This document shows, in pieces, positions 1 through 6,129 of a stretch of 10,950 bases of DNA. Position numbers and translations under genes: made by a program. The stretch covers positions 1 through 10,950 of the forward strand of contig LUJP01000089.1 in the NCBI GenBank assembly GCA_001689535.1, given 5' to 3'. Position 1 is the first letter of the stretch. Each line of letters begins with the position of its first letter. The DNA is from Bacteroidales bacterium M5 (lineage in GTDB: Bacteria > Bacteroidota > Bacteroidia > Bacteroidales > Muribaculaceae). The notes beneath the pieces were generated by a model. That model was not told where the DNA came from and did no database searches. It saw only the letters and a list, made by a program, of their open reading frames with translations.

Positions 1-22
1 CTAAAACTTGTTAGACAGCCTC
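1..22 (-). mobile_element. Possible terminus of an insertion sequence lying left of the window
   Basis: Read on the minus strand from position 22 to 1, the sequence begins GAGGCTGTCTAACAAG, which resembles terminal inverted repeats of several Bacteroidota insertion sequences. It shares 11 of its first 15 bases with the last 22 nt of the window (10929-10950). If real, the element lies outside the window and only its tip is visible. No transposase coding sequence can be seen, so this rests on short sequence resemblance alone. Confidence 0.35.
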
Positions 23-49
23 ATTTTTTAGATTACCTTGGTTTGCGGA

Positions 50-80
50 TTTGATATAAACCTCATTTTATATAAATTTG
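50..80 (+). promoter_or_regulatory. Bacteroidota-type promoter for pyrK-pyrD
   Basis: TTTG at 50-53 is followed after exactly 19 nt by TAAATTTG at 73-80. This matches the known Bacteroides consensus TTTG-N19-21-TAnnTTTG. Transcription would start near 85-88, leaving a leader of about 25 nt before the ATG at 113. The -33 box lies 28 nt inside the putative IS tip at 1-22, so the promoter appears native and not IS-borne. Confidence 0.7.
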
Positions 81-112
81 CAATATACTCGAGAATACAG
101 ATATATGACAAT

Positions 113-886
113 ATGAAAAAAGAATTAAGGGACTTCAAAGTGAAGTCATTGTCAAAACTTCACGGCAATTATGGTTTGCTGAAGCTTACGCCCGAAGACG
201 GTGGTAAGATTGGTGAGGTCTTGCCGGGACAGTTTGTTCAGGTAAGAGTCGATAACAGTAAATCGACGTTCCTGCGCCGACCTATTTCAGTGAATTTTGT
301 CGATTACGATAATAACGAGTTATGGCTTCTTGTAAGATCGGCCGGTGAAGGAACCCGTCATCTTCTGGAAACGCGCCCAGGAGAAACAATCAATCTGATG
401 TATCCACTCGGAAATATGTTTACTCTCCCGCGCGATTTGAATGAGAAGATACTGCTCGTAGGTGGTGGCGTTGGAGTGGCCCCAATGCTCTACTTCGGTT
501 CATTCTTAAAGAACCGGGGATATAATCCCAAATTTCTTTTAGGCGCCAGAACATCAAAGGATGTCCTGATGCTGGAGGAGTTTGAAAAGTATGGCGAAGT
601 GTTTGTATCTACCGACGACGGAAGTCTTGGCGATAAAGGAATTGTGACGCTTAACCATGCTCTTGGCTATGAATGGGATAGGATATACTGCTGCGGTCCC
701 GCCCCGATGATGAAAGCTATTGCCAGCAAAGCCAAGGAAACTGACACAGAGTGCGAGGTATCCCTTGAGAATATGATGGCTTGCGGACTTGGTGCATGTC
801 TGTGCTGTGTGGAAAAAACTGTCAAGGGCAATGTGTGTGTTTGCACGGAAGGCCCGGTATTTAATATAAAAGATCTGACATGGTAA
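113..886 (+). CDS. pyrK: Dihydroorotate dehydrogenase B, electron transfer subunit
   Basis: This 257-aa iron-sulfur flavoprotein passes electrons from dihydroorotate oxidation in PyrD to NAD+, in de novo pyrimidine synthesis in the cytoplasm. A ferredoxin-reductase-type FAD domain covers roughly residues 1-105, with the flavin motif RRPIS at 55-59. The NAD-binding part has GGGVGVAP at 117-124 and CCGPAPMM at 193-200. The C-terminal [2Fe-2S] site shows C224-x4-C229-x2-C232-x11-C244, ending in the family's EGPVF motif. C231 and C242 are additional cysteines beside the expected ligands. I chose ATG 113 because it gives the usual family length and an N-terminus starting directly with the FAD domain. 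A TTG 75 nt upstream would add 25 non-homologous residues and start before the promoter. The last 7 nt overlap pyrD, which suggests translational coupling of the two subunits. Confidence 0.95.
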   Translation: MKKELRDFKVKSLSKLHGNYGLLKLTPEDGGKIGEVLPGQFVQVRVDNSKSTFLRRPISVNFVDYDNNELWLLVRSAGEGTRHLLETRPGETINLMYPLGNMFTLPRDLNEKILLVGGGVGVAPMLYFGSFLKNRGYNPKFLLGARTSKDVLMLEEFEKYGEVFVSTDDGSLGDKGIVTLNHALGYEWDRIYCCGPAPMMKAIASKAKETDTECEVSLENMMACGLGACLCCVEKTVKGNVCVCTEGPVFNIKDLTW

Positions 887-1791
887 ATCTTAATGTGAAA
901 ATCGGAGCTCTTGAATTAAAGAATCCGGTGATGACGGCTTCAGGAACATTCGGCTACGGACACGAATTCTCTGATTTCATCAACGTTGACAGACTTGGTG
1001 CTTATATAGTAAAAGGTACGACACTCGAACCCCGAGAAGGCAATGATTATCCCAGAATGGCTGAGACTCCCTCCGGCATGCTGAATGCAGTGGGGCTTCA
1101 GAATAAAGGCGTGGATTATTTTATAAAACACATTTATCCTGGGCTTAAACAGCTTGGAAGTACTCCGATAGTGAACGTTTCGGGGGCAAAGATCGAGGAT
1201 TATATGGCTGTGTGTGATCGACTCTATCATGAAACTGACATCCAGGCAGTAGAAATAAATATTTCGTGCCCCAATGTCAAACAGGGAGGTATGGCATTCG
1301 GAACCACACCATCAGGAGCGGCCGCGGTGACTAAGGCGGTGAGAAAATCATTTGGCAGGACAGTCATAATAAAACTCTCTCCCAACGTCACCGACATCAC
1401 GGAAATAGCCAAGGCGGTGGAAGCGGAAGGAGCCGATTCTGTTTCATTGATAAACACTCTGATGGGAATGGCAATCGATATTGAACGGCAGCGGCCTTAT
1501 CTTTCAACAATTACCGGCGGCCTTTCCGGACCGGCAGTGAAACCTGTCGCCGTGAGAATGGTGTGGCAGACAGCCAAAGCGGTAAAAATACCTGTTATAG
1601 GTCTTGGCGGTATAACGAGTGGCAAAGATGCTCTGGAATTCATTCTTGCCGGTGCAACTGCGGTAGAGATTGGAACCGCAAACTTTATTGATCCATGTGT
1701 GACAGTAAAAACCATCGATTATATCCATGATTACTGTCTCAGACACGGAGTTCAGGACATCAAAGAATTGATAGGTGCTGTAAATCAGTAA
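880..1791 (+). CDS. pyrD: Dihydroorotate dehydrogenase B (NAD+), catalytic subunit
   Basis: This 303-aa FMN TIM-barrel enzyme oxidises dihydroorotate to orotate, the fourth step of UMP synthesis. It is class 1B: the catalytic base is a cysteine, C130, in NISCPNV, and the gene sits directly behind pyrK. Other visible family signatures are the FMN-binding start NPVMTASGTFGYG (15-27), K45 in the KGTT segment, the substrate loop NAVGLQNKG (69-77), KLSPNVTDI (165-173), NTLMGMAID (192-200), GGLSGPAVKP (213-222), and the phosphate-binding GLGGI (241-245) and GTANF (265-269). Length is normal. Its ATG lies inside the TGGTAA end of pyrK. The 3' end runs 7 nt into the convergent LuxR-type gene, so there is no separate intergenic space for a terminator. 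The product presumably forms a PyrD2-PyrK2 complex, as in characterised class 1B enzymes. Confidence 0.96.
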   Translation: MVNLNVKIGALELKNPVMTASGTFGYGHEFSDFINVDRLGAYIVKGTTLEPREGNDYPRMAETPSGMLNAVGLQNKGVDYFIKHIYPGLKQLGSTPIVNVSGAKIEDYMAVCDRLYHETDIQAVEINISCPNVKQGGMAFGTTPSGAAAVTKAVRKSFGRTVIIKLSPNVTDITEIAKAVEAEGADSVSLINTLMGMAIDIERQRPYLSTITGGLSGPAVKPVAVRMVWQTAKAVKIPVIGLGGITSGKDALEFILAGATAVEIGTANFIDPCVTVKTIDYIHDYCLRHGVQDIKELIGAVNQ

Positions 1792-2369
1792 GCAGCGTCT
1801 TTAACCTCCTCTATGTCTACAAGTTTGCTTGCTATGGCATATATAGTAAGGCCGGCTGAGGAGTGAATCTGAAGTTTTGATGCTATATTGCGGCGATGAG
1901 TCATGACGGTATTAACCGAAACATTGATTTTCGCCGCAATTTCTTTGTTGGAGAGGCCCATGACGACTCCCTTTAAAATCTCTTTTTCTCGGGGTGTTAA
2001 TTCGGAACGTTCAGGTCCCTCGTTTTTTCGTATAAGAGTATTTTCAAGTATCTGTTCAATATCAGCCATTGAGGAGTATACTGATATCAGGTTTCTGAAT
2101 TTACTCTTGGTCTCTTTTGAGAGGAGGGAGTGGGTTAAACCTATAATCGCAGTCTTGGACGATACTGTATTAAATACATTTAAAGAGAGAGCGATGTCCA
2201 CATCGATAAATAATATTGAAGGCATATGCGCCTCAAGAGCTTCTTCAAGCTTATGAGGCGCAATGCGTTCAATTATCATATTCGACTCCCTCCGGGAACG
2301 GAGCATTGATACCATTCCCGCTTCAATCAGAGGCGACTGGCTCGAGATTATTACAGACAGGTTTTTCAT
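1785..2369 (-). CDS. LuxR-type transcriptional regulator with degenerate receiver-like domain
   Basis: This is a 194-aa DNA-binding regulator; positions here count from the ATG at 2369. Residues about 123-187 form a clear LuxR/GerE helix-turn-helix, starting ELTPREKEIL and containing GLSNKEIAAKINVSVNTV. The N-terminal ~115 residues resemble a response-regulator receiver (VIISSQSPLIEAGM, then ILFIDVDI). However, the acidic pair that binds Mg2+ is replaced by SS, and the conserved lysine region (usually GYLLK-like) reads VYSS. An aspartate near the phosphorylation position remains (D56 or D58). It is therefore probably not a conventional phosphorylated regulator. A TTG one codon upstream is possible, but ATG 2369 overlaps the TGA of the hemerythrin gene by one base (TGATG), a classic coupling arrangement. 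No histidine kinase is in the window. The regulated genes are unknown; the hemerythrin partner suggests redox, oxygen or NO control (inference). Confidence 0.85.
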   Translation of the reverse strand: MKNLSVIISSQSPLIEAGMVSMLRSRRESNMIIERIAPHKLEEALEAHMPSILFIDVDIALSLNVFNTVSSKTAIIGLTHSLLSKETKSKFRNLISVYSSMADIEQILENTLIRKNEGPERSELTPREKEILKGVVMGLSNKEIAAKINVSVNTVMTHRRNIASKLQIHSSAGLTIYAIASKLVDIEEVKDAAY

Positions 2370-3079
2370 CAAGAATGCCTTTGATTTGATTTCTCTATCT
2401 TTTCAACCATAGGGATGAGAATGCAGTTCTCAATCAGGGCATGGCTGTTAAGATCGTCCTCGCAATTGTAGATATCCACAAGAACATCATACATTTTGTC
2501 GGGCTTTGATGTGGAATAGTATCTCAGGATAATGTTCTTGAGATCAGAGAGCTTTTCGTTGATCTCCTCATGTGCCTTACGGAAAATAGAAATGCTGTAA
2601 TTGGCAGGAGAATCAGTGGCAAGACTTTTTATGTAGGGGAATACCACTTCATTTTCATGGGAGAAGTGTCTTCTGACCTGGTTTATATATCCGTCGAGGA
2701 ATCGCTCTATGGCCGGGTTGATGTCGGCATGGCATGATTCAAAAGAGTCAAGAAGATTGGTCCTAATATGAGGGAACTTATAATTAAGGAAGTAATCATG
2801 ACTCCTCTGAAGAAAATCGGTAACTCCTATGGCATTGTTTATGGTAGGCTCTATCTGTGAAAGATTATCATATAACAAAAAATTCACTATGAATAGAAAC
2901 ACTTCCGTATCTATACCTGCATCGGTACAAACTTCTCCTACCGTCTTATGGTTGAATCCCAGAGGGATGGAAAGGCGGCTTAGGATGGGAAGAATGTTGA
3001 AATTCCGATTTACGACATCGGCCATCACATTGTCAGACGTGATGATTACTCCTTTCCGTGGATTTGATTGTGTCTGCAT
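2369..3079 (-). CDS. Hemerythrin-domain (di-iron) protein, distantly RIC/YtfE-like
   Basis: This is a 236-aa soluble protein without a signal peptide. The C-terminal ~150 residues fit a four-helix hemerythrin-like bundle. Candidate iron ligands are H94, H117 (or H104), H138 with E142 (H-x3-E), H170, and H213 with E217 (H-x3-E). This resembles the ligand order of YtfE/RIC iron-centre repair proteins. The N-terminal ~70 residues look like the small helical ScdA_N-type domain of that family, but the usual CCGG-type cysteine pair is absent (GFNHKTVGEVC at 41-51). It may store or sense oxygen, NO or iron instead of repairing clusters; this is inference. The gene begins 21 nt after the DUF5606 stop codon and ends in TGATG with the LuxR-type gene, so the three probably share one transcript. 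Hemerythrin membership is well supported by the ligand pattern; the exact function is not known. Confidence 0.82.
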   Translation of the reverse strand: MQTQSNPRKGVIITSDNVMADVVNRNFNILPILSRLSIPLGFNHKTVGEVCTDAGIDTEVFLFIVNFLLYDNLSQIEPTINNAIGVTDFLQRSHDYFLNYKFPHIRTNLLDSFESCHADINPAIERFLDGYINQVRRHFSHENEVVFPYIKSLATDSPANYSISIFRKAHEEINEKLSDLKNIILRYYSTSKPDKMYDVLVDIYNCEDDLNSHALIENCILIPMVEKIEKSNQRHS

Positions 3080-3100
3080 TTAAGGAGGAGTATTCTTTAT

Positions 3101-3556
3101 TTACTGGTTGGTTTCAGCTTCATCAGCTTTCTCGGCCTCTTCTGCTGCCTCATCCTGAGCAATCTCGTTGTCCTTGAACTCAGTTACACCGGCTGCGATA
3201 AGTTGATTGTACCAGTTGAAAATCTTACGGATATCGTTGGTATATACTCTTTCTTCATCGAAGTGAGGCAGGATTTCGGCAAAGTAGGCCCGCAGGGCAG
3301 CATCGTCGCCGATAGCTTTTACATTCACCTGCTTACCATCGTTCTTCTCCTTTATGGTCTCGAACACTGTATACAGAGGTACATCTCCCTCAGAAGTGTA
3401 GATTGCAATGTCTCCGAGTGAAACTACCTTGTCGTGGGCATAAGCCGGCATTCGTTTACCGGTTGACAGAGATTCCACAATCAGCATATTCTTACCTTGG
3501 GTCACAAGCTTGAAAAGGCCGGGGCGACCGGAAATCGAAAGAATCTTATTAATCAT
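3101..3556 (-). CDS. DUF5606 family protein
   Basis: This is a 151-aa cytoplasmic protein of a conserved Bacteroidota family of unknown function. The N-terminal segment (ILSISGRPGLFKLVTQGKN, 5-23) and the following VESLSTGKRMPAY (27-39) are the recognisable signature. The core to about residue 128 is mixed alpha/beta in appearance. The last ~23 residues form an acidic, Ala/Glu-rich tail that is probably disordered. It has no membrane segment or signal peptide. It is the first gene of the minus-strand operon, with its own promoter at 3585-3615, and its stop codon is 21 nt from the hemerythrin start. The family is usually treated as housekeeping, so its joint transcription with the di-iron/LuxR pair may be incidental. 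The family assignment is from recalled signature; no biochemical role can be given. Confidence 0.82.
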   Translation of the reverse strand: MINKILSISGRPGLFKLVTQGKNMLIVESLSTGKRMPAYAHDKVVSLGDIAIYTSEGDVPLYTVFETIKEKNDGKQVNVKAIGDDAALRAYFAEILPHFDEERVYTNDIRKIFNWYNQLIAAGVTEFKDNEIAQDEAAEEAEKADEAETNQ

Positions 3557-3584
3557 ATCTAATTAATTTTAAATTGAGCAGATG

Positions 3585-3615
3585 CAAAATTAGATAAAAA
3601 TAAACAATCTCCAAT
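3585..3615 (-). promoter_or_regulatory. Promoter for the DUF5606-hemerythrin-LuxR operon
   Basis: On the minus strand, TAATTTTG (3592-3585) matches the TAnnTTTG -7 element. ATTG (3615-3612) lies exactly 19 nt upstream, a one-base departure from the TTTG -33 box. Transcription should start near 3578-3580, giving a leader of about 22-25 nt before the ATG at 3556. Confidence 0.6.
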
Positions 3616-3652
3616 GCTGCGAGGGCAAATGCACCATTTATTTTGCTATTCC

Positions 3653-3679
3653 TTTGGTGGAAGATTATTAGTATATTTG
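3653..3679 (+). promoter_or_regulatory. Probable promoter for the Yip1-smpB transcript
   Basis: TATATTTG at 3672-3679 is a perfect TAnnTTTG -7 element. The nearest TTTG boxes are at 3653-3656 (15 nt upstream) and 3642-3645 (26 nt upstream), neither at the usual 19-21 nt, so the -33 element is uncertain. The predicted leader is about 73 nt, longer than for the other genes here. It contains a small hairpin: TTCCC at 3698-3702 pairs with GGGAA at 3709-3713. Confidence 0.45.
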
Positions 3680-3758
3680 CATCCGATTTATCATAGTTTC
3701 CCGTTTCTGGGAACTTTCTCAACCTTGTTTCAAGGCATTTATATAAATTCGAATTATA

Positions 3759-4316
3759 ATGTTTCTAAAATATCTTCTCGGCTTGCTTCAGGTTATTCTT
3801 TCTCCCCGCAGGGGCTGGGAAGATGCCTCTTATGACGGCTATGATGCGGAGAAATTATTTAAAGAAGGATATTTGCCGTATATTTTGCTTGTGAGCGTCA
3901 CGGTGTTTATGCGCGCTCTGATGCATGAGGAATTTGAGTGGCTCACACTTTCTTTTCAAGCGTTTGTGTGCTTCCTTAAGTATTTTCTCACATATTACAT
4001 CGCCCACACTATCATCCTTTATTATCTGCCGGGGGCTACCGATGTGCCAATGAGCGAAAAGCGTATCACGGCATTTCTGGTTTATGCCATCGGTATTCTT
4101 GGAACCATAAATGTAATAGCGAATCTCATGCCGGTAGATACGGCTATAATATACATGCTTCCACTTTATCTTCTTATTGTGATATGGCGGAGCACGCGGT
4201 ATATGGCGGTAAAATACGAAAGCAGGACAACATTTACGATTGTAAGTGTGTTATCCATTATGTTTCCACCAGTATTAATCCAGATACTTTTCAATCTGAT
4301 ATTGAAGAGCTTCTGA
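3759..4316 (+). CDS. Yip1-family integral membrane protein
   Basis: This is a 185-aa inner-membrane protein of unknown role. The N-terminus carries VILSPRRGWEDA (12-23), the phrase seen at the start of bacterial Yip1-domain proteins, where an amphipathic helix precedes the membrane bundle. Hydrophobic segments lie near residues 39-54, 62-90 (one or two passes), 103-122, 128-143 and 158-182, consistent with a five-helix Yip1 topology. There is no cleavable signal peptide. ATG 3759 is the natural start; nothing conserved lies before it. The gene ends 15 nt before smpB, so the two are probably co-transcribed. Function in bacteria is not established and the smpB neighbour gives no clear hint. The fold-level assignment is fairly confident; anything more specific would be a guess. 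Confidence 0.75.
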   Translation: MFLKYLLGLLQVILSPRRGWEDASYDGYDAEKLFKEGYLPYILLVSVTVFMRALMHEEFEWLTLSFQAFVCFLKYFLTYYIAHTIILYYLPGATDVPMSEKRITAFLVYAIGILGTINVIANLMPVDTAIIYMLPLYLLIVIWRSTRYMAVKYESRTTFTIVSVLSIMFPPVLIQILFNLILKSF

Positions 4317-4331
4317 TAGATTTCCACTAAA

Positions 4332-4784
4332 ATGAAGATGTCTGAAGTAAATATAAAGAACAGGAGAGCAAACTTTGACTATGCTATTTCCGAAACATTT
4401 ACTGCCGGAATTGTACTCACCGGAACAGAGATAAAATCCATTCGTCAAGGGAAGGCAAGTCTGGTGGATACGTTCTGCTATGTTAATTCTGGCGAGGTCT
4501 GGATAAAGAATATGTATGTGGCTGAGTACTTTTACGGAACATACAACAATCATCAGATTCGCCGCGACCGCAAACTACTTCTTAGCAGAAAGGAAATCAA
4601 CAAACTTCAGAAGGCATCAAAGGAAAATGGAATGACCATAGTCCCTTTGCGGATATTTATCAACGACCGAGGGCTGGCCAAAGTGGTTATCGGACTCGGT
4701 CGAGGACAGAAGGAGTATGACAAGCGCCAGTCGATAAAAGAACGCGAGGATAAAAGAAATATGGCACGACTCTTTGAAAAGTGA
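4332..4784 (+). CDS. smpB: SsrA-binding protein SmpB
   Basis: This 150-aa protein binds tmRNA and delivers it to stalled ribosomes for trans-translation and tagging of incomplete proteins. The SmpB beta-barrel signature runs from NRRANFDYAI (10-19) through GTEIKSIRQGKASL (31-44). RKLLLSRKEI (80-89) and the C-terminal GQKEYDKRQSIKERE (125-139) are also diagnostic. The last motif is the basic tail that forms a helix in the mRNA channel. A tyrosine stands where E. coli has a histidine in the HDKR motif. Start choice is between ATG 4332 and ATG 4338, two codons apart; I kept the first. It is second in a transcript after the Yip1-type gene and ends 11 nt before the convergent methyltransferase stop codon. 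The ssrA tmRNA gene itself is not in this window. Confidence 0.96.
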   Translation: MKMSEVNIKNRRANFDYAISETFTAGIVLTGTEIKSIRQGKASLVDTFCYVNSGEVWIKNMYVAEYFYGTYNNHQIRRDRKLLLSRKEINKLQKASKENGMTIVPLRIFINDRGLAKVVIGLGRGQKEYDKRQSIKEREDKRNMARLFEK

Positions 4785-4795
4785 GAGCTTGCGGT

Positions 4796-5995
4796 CTATC
4801 TGTTACCTGTAGGTTCGGCGATTATCATTAATTTGTTTCGTGAACTGTCTGTAACTGCAAATAGCTTCAGACTACCGCCTTCTTTGATTTTAAGTTTCTT
4901 TACAAGGTGATCGGGCGGTAGAATGAAGTTGCGTGTAGCAATGTTTAGCTGACGATATTCATCTTTCACTTTCTTGATTCCGTTCTTATCGAAAGGAATA
5001 ACATCTTTTATCAAGAAGGACCGGCCGGGAAAGTCGGCTATATTAGCCTGAGAGATGTAGAGGTGGGTGTTTACAGCAATCTTACCGACGTTATAGCGCC
5101 TAGAGAGTAGATTGAACGGGGCAGCCTTCATTACAGCCGGGAAAGGTTCGTAAAGATAGTTCTGAGGGCATGGATTAGAAATTCTGATCTCAGAGTTTTT
5201 TTCATCTTCCTGCATAAAATCAAAACATCCATATCCGTCAGTAAACACCGATATAACCGGCGCCCCAGTAAATCCACGCTCGCAGATGGCAATAATTTCT
5301 TTACATTCCTTAGTGCTTCCGGCTGCAATTATCCTGGAAACTCCGGAGAGCTCCCGGATGGTGGATGTAATATCAATCATCGGGGACGCTTTTATGATAA
5401 GTGTCGGAGCTATCCGCATTACGGCGGGGAGGCCGGAAACTATATCCGGCTTACACAGAGCGAGGGCGTAGATTCTCGAACCTGAGGACGCCCGTCTGGC
5501 CGGATCTATGAATACCACATCATAGCTGTCGGGGGCACATTGGCCTATAAATTCAAGGCTGTCGGTATTGATGCATCTTACATTCTTGATTCCGGCTTGG
5601 GCACAGTTGAACTCCAAGGCTGCCGACAGGTGACGGTTCATCTCGCAAGCATCTACAAGGGTAGCCTTTTTTGAAAGATGCATCACGTCAATGCCGAGAC
5701 CGGCGGTCATATCGAGTATTTTTGTGCCATCGCATACCAATGACGAATGAAACTCAGCCAATGCATCGGAGCTGCACTGTTCGGCAGATAGCGAGTCAGG
5801 AAAATAAAAGCGATTATCAGCAAGAGTTCTTTTTAGTTTCTTGGCGGTACGTTTTCTGCATTCGATCTGCAGGCATGCATCCGTCAGCATCTCATTGCCA
5901 TGGGAAGAATAGCGTAGTCTGTACACATCCTCGCCGGCATGTGACTTAATCCATTCCCAGAAAGAATCATTGTGAATATAATCCTTGACATCCAT
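4796..5995 (-). CDS. Class I SAM-dependent methyltransferase with THUMP-like C-terminal domain
   Basis: This is a 399-aa cytoplasmic methyltransferase, probably acting on RNA; its substrate is unknown. Residues 1-85 form a helical N-terminal part. The Rossmann methyltransferase core has motif I ILDMTAGLGID (93-103), the acidic strand end VDACEMN (114-120), and motif IV FIDPARR (162-168) in place of the D/N-PPY of many nucleic-acid methyltransferases. KASP lies at 202-205. The C-terminal third contains YLYEPFPAVMKA (280-291) and matches what I know of the THUMP-like domain in Bacteroidota proteins of this type. The start at 5995 fits the family N-terminus, in which a short helix (DSFWEWIKSHAGEDVYRL) opens the protein; the next Met (36) would remove it. 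The gene is convergent with smpB (11-nt gap) and divergent from the TPR gene. Its -7 element nearly touches the ATG, so its mRNA may lack a leader. Confidence 0.85.
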   Translation of the reverse strand: MDVKDYIHNDSFWEWIKSHAGEDVYRLRYSSHGNEMLTDACLQIECRKRTAKKLKRTLADNRFYFPDSLSAEQCSSDALAEFHSSLVCDGTKILDMTAGLGIDVMHLSKKATLVDACEMNRHLSAALEFNCAQAGIKNVRCINTDSLEFIGQCAPDSYDVVFIDPARRASSGSRIYALALCKPDIVSGLPAVMRIAPTLIIKASPMIDITSTIRELSGVSRIIAAGSTKECKEIIAICERGFTGAPVISVFTDGYGCFDFMQEDEKNSEIRISNPCPQNYLYEPFPAVMKAAPFNLLSRRYNVGKIAVNTHLYISQANIADFPGRSFLIKDVIPFDKNGIKKVKDEYRQLNIATRNFILPPDHLVKKLKIKEGGSLKLFAVTDSSRNKLMIIAEPTGNR

Positions 5996-5999
5996 ACTG

Positions 6000-6033
6000 C
6001 AAAAGTAGTTATTTCTCGGTGTGACCTGCCAAT
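6000..6033 (-). promoter_or_regulatory. Promoter for the methyltransferase gene, next to its start codon
   Basis: On the minus strand, TACTTTTG (6007-6000) matches TAnnTTTG. An ATTG box (6033-6030) lies 22 nt upstream, slightly longer than the usual 19-21. Only 4 nt separate the -7 element from the ATG at 5995-5993, so the expected transcription start falls on or next to the start codon. Confidence 0.5.
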
Positions 6034-6037
6034 AAGA

Positions 6038-6049
6038 ATTAAGCTTAAT
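6038..6049. repeat. 12-bp perfect palindrome between divergent promoters
   Basis: ATTAAGCTTAAT is a perfect inverted repeat. It lies just upstream of the methyltransferase promoter and about 55 bp upstream of the TPR-operon -7 element. Its placement would suit an operator for a dimeric regulator, but it is A/T-rich and a chance occurrence is possible. Confidence 0.35.
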
Positions 6050-6077
6050 GTGTTAAAAATAATTGACGAGAATGATG

Positions 6078-6112
6078 ATTGGCATGGGATTTGTTATAAA
6101 TCAGTAGATTTG
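6078..6112 (+). promoter_or_regulatory. Promoter for the TPR-M3 peptidase-crcB operon
   Basis: TAGATTTG at 6105-6112 is a perfect TAnnTTTG -7 element. An ATTG box at 6078-6081 lies 23 nt upstream; a TTTG at 6090-6093 is too close (11 nt). Transcription should start near 6117-6119, leaving a short A/T-rich leader of about 12 nt before the ATG at 6130. Confidence 0.5.
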
Positions 6113-6129
6113 TATTATCAAAATTAAAT

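Noticed and set aside
38..112. N-terminal extension of PyrK from a TTG at 38
   Set aside because: It would begin upstream of the promoter's -33 box and add 25 residues unlike any PyrK; ATG 113 gives the normal N-terminus.
1903..2256. 117-codon open frame on the plus strand across the LuxR-type gene
   Set aside because: It is an antisense shadow of a gene with a clear LuxR domain; its translation shows no family features.
2369..3079. Calling the hemerythrin protein a true RIC/YtfE/ScdA repair protein
   Set aside because: The characteristic N-terminal cysteine pair is missing and only the di-iron ligand order agrees, so a specific gene symbol is not justified.
2829..3421. Plus-strand open frames at 2829-3083 and 3068-3421
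   Set aside because: Both are antisense to the hemerythrin and DUF5606 genes; the hydrophobic stretches in the second come from reading the acidic Glu/Ala tail backwards.
3614..3835. Plus-strand 73-codon frame in the divergent promoter region
   Set aside because: It spans both promoter elements and overlaps the start of the Yip1-type gene in another frame, with no coding signature.
4785..4830. Bidirectional terminator between smpB and the methyltransferase gene
   Set aside because: The gap is 11 nt; the only pairing seen nearby is a 4-bp ACCT/AGGT stem with a 2-nt loop, too weak to call.
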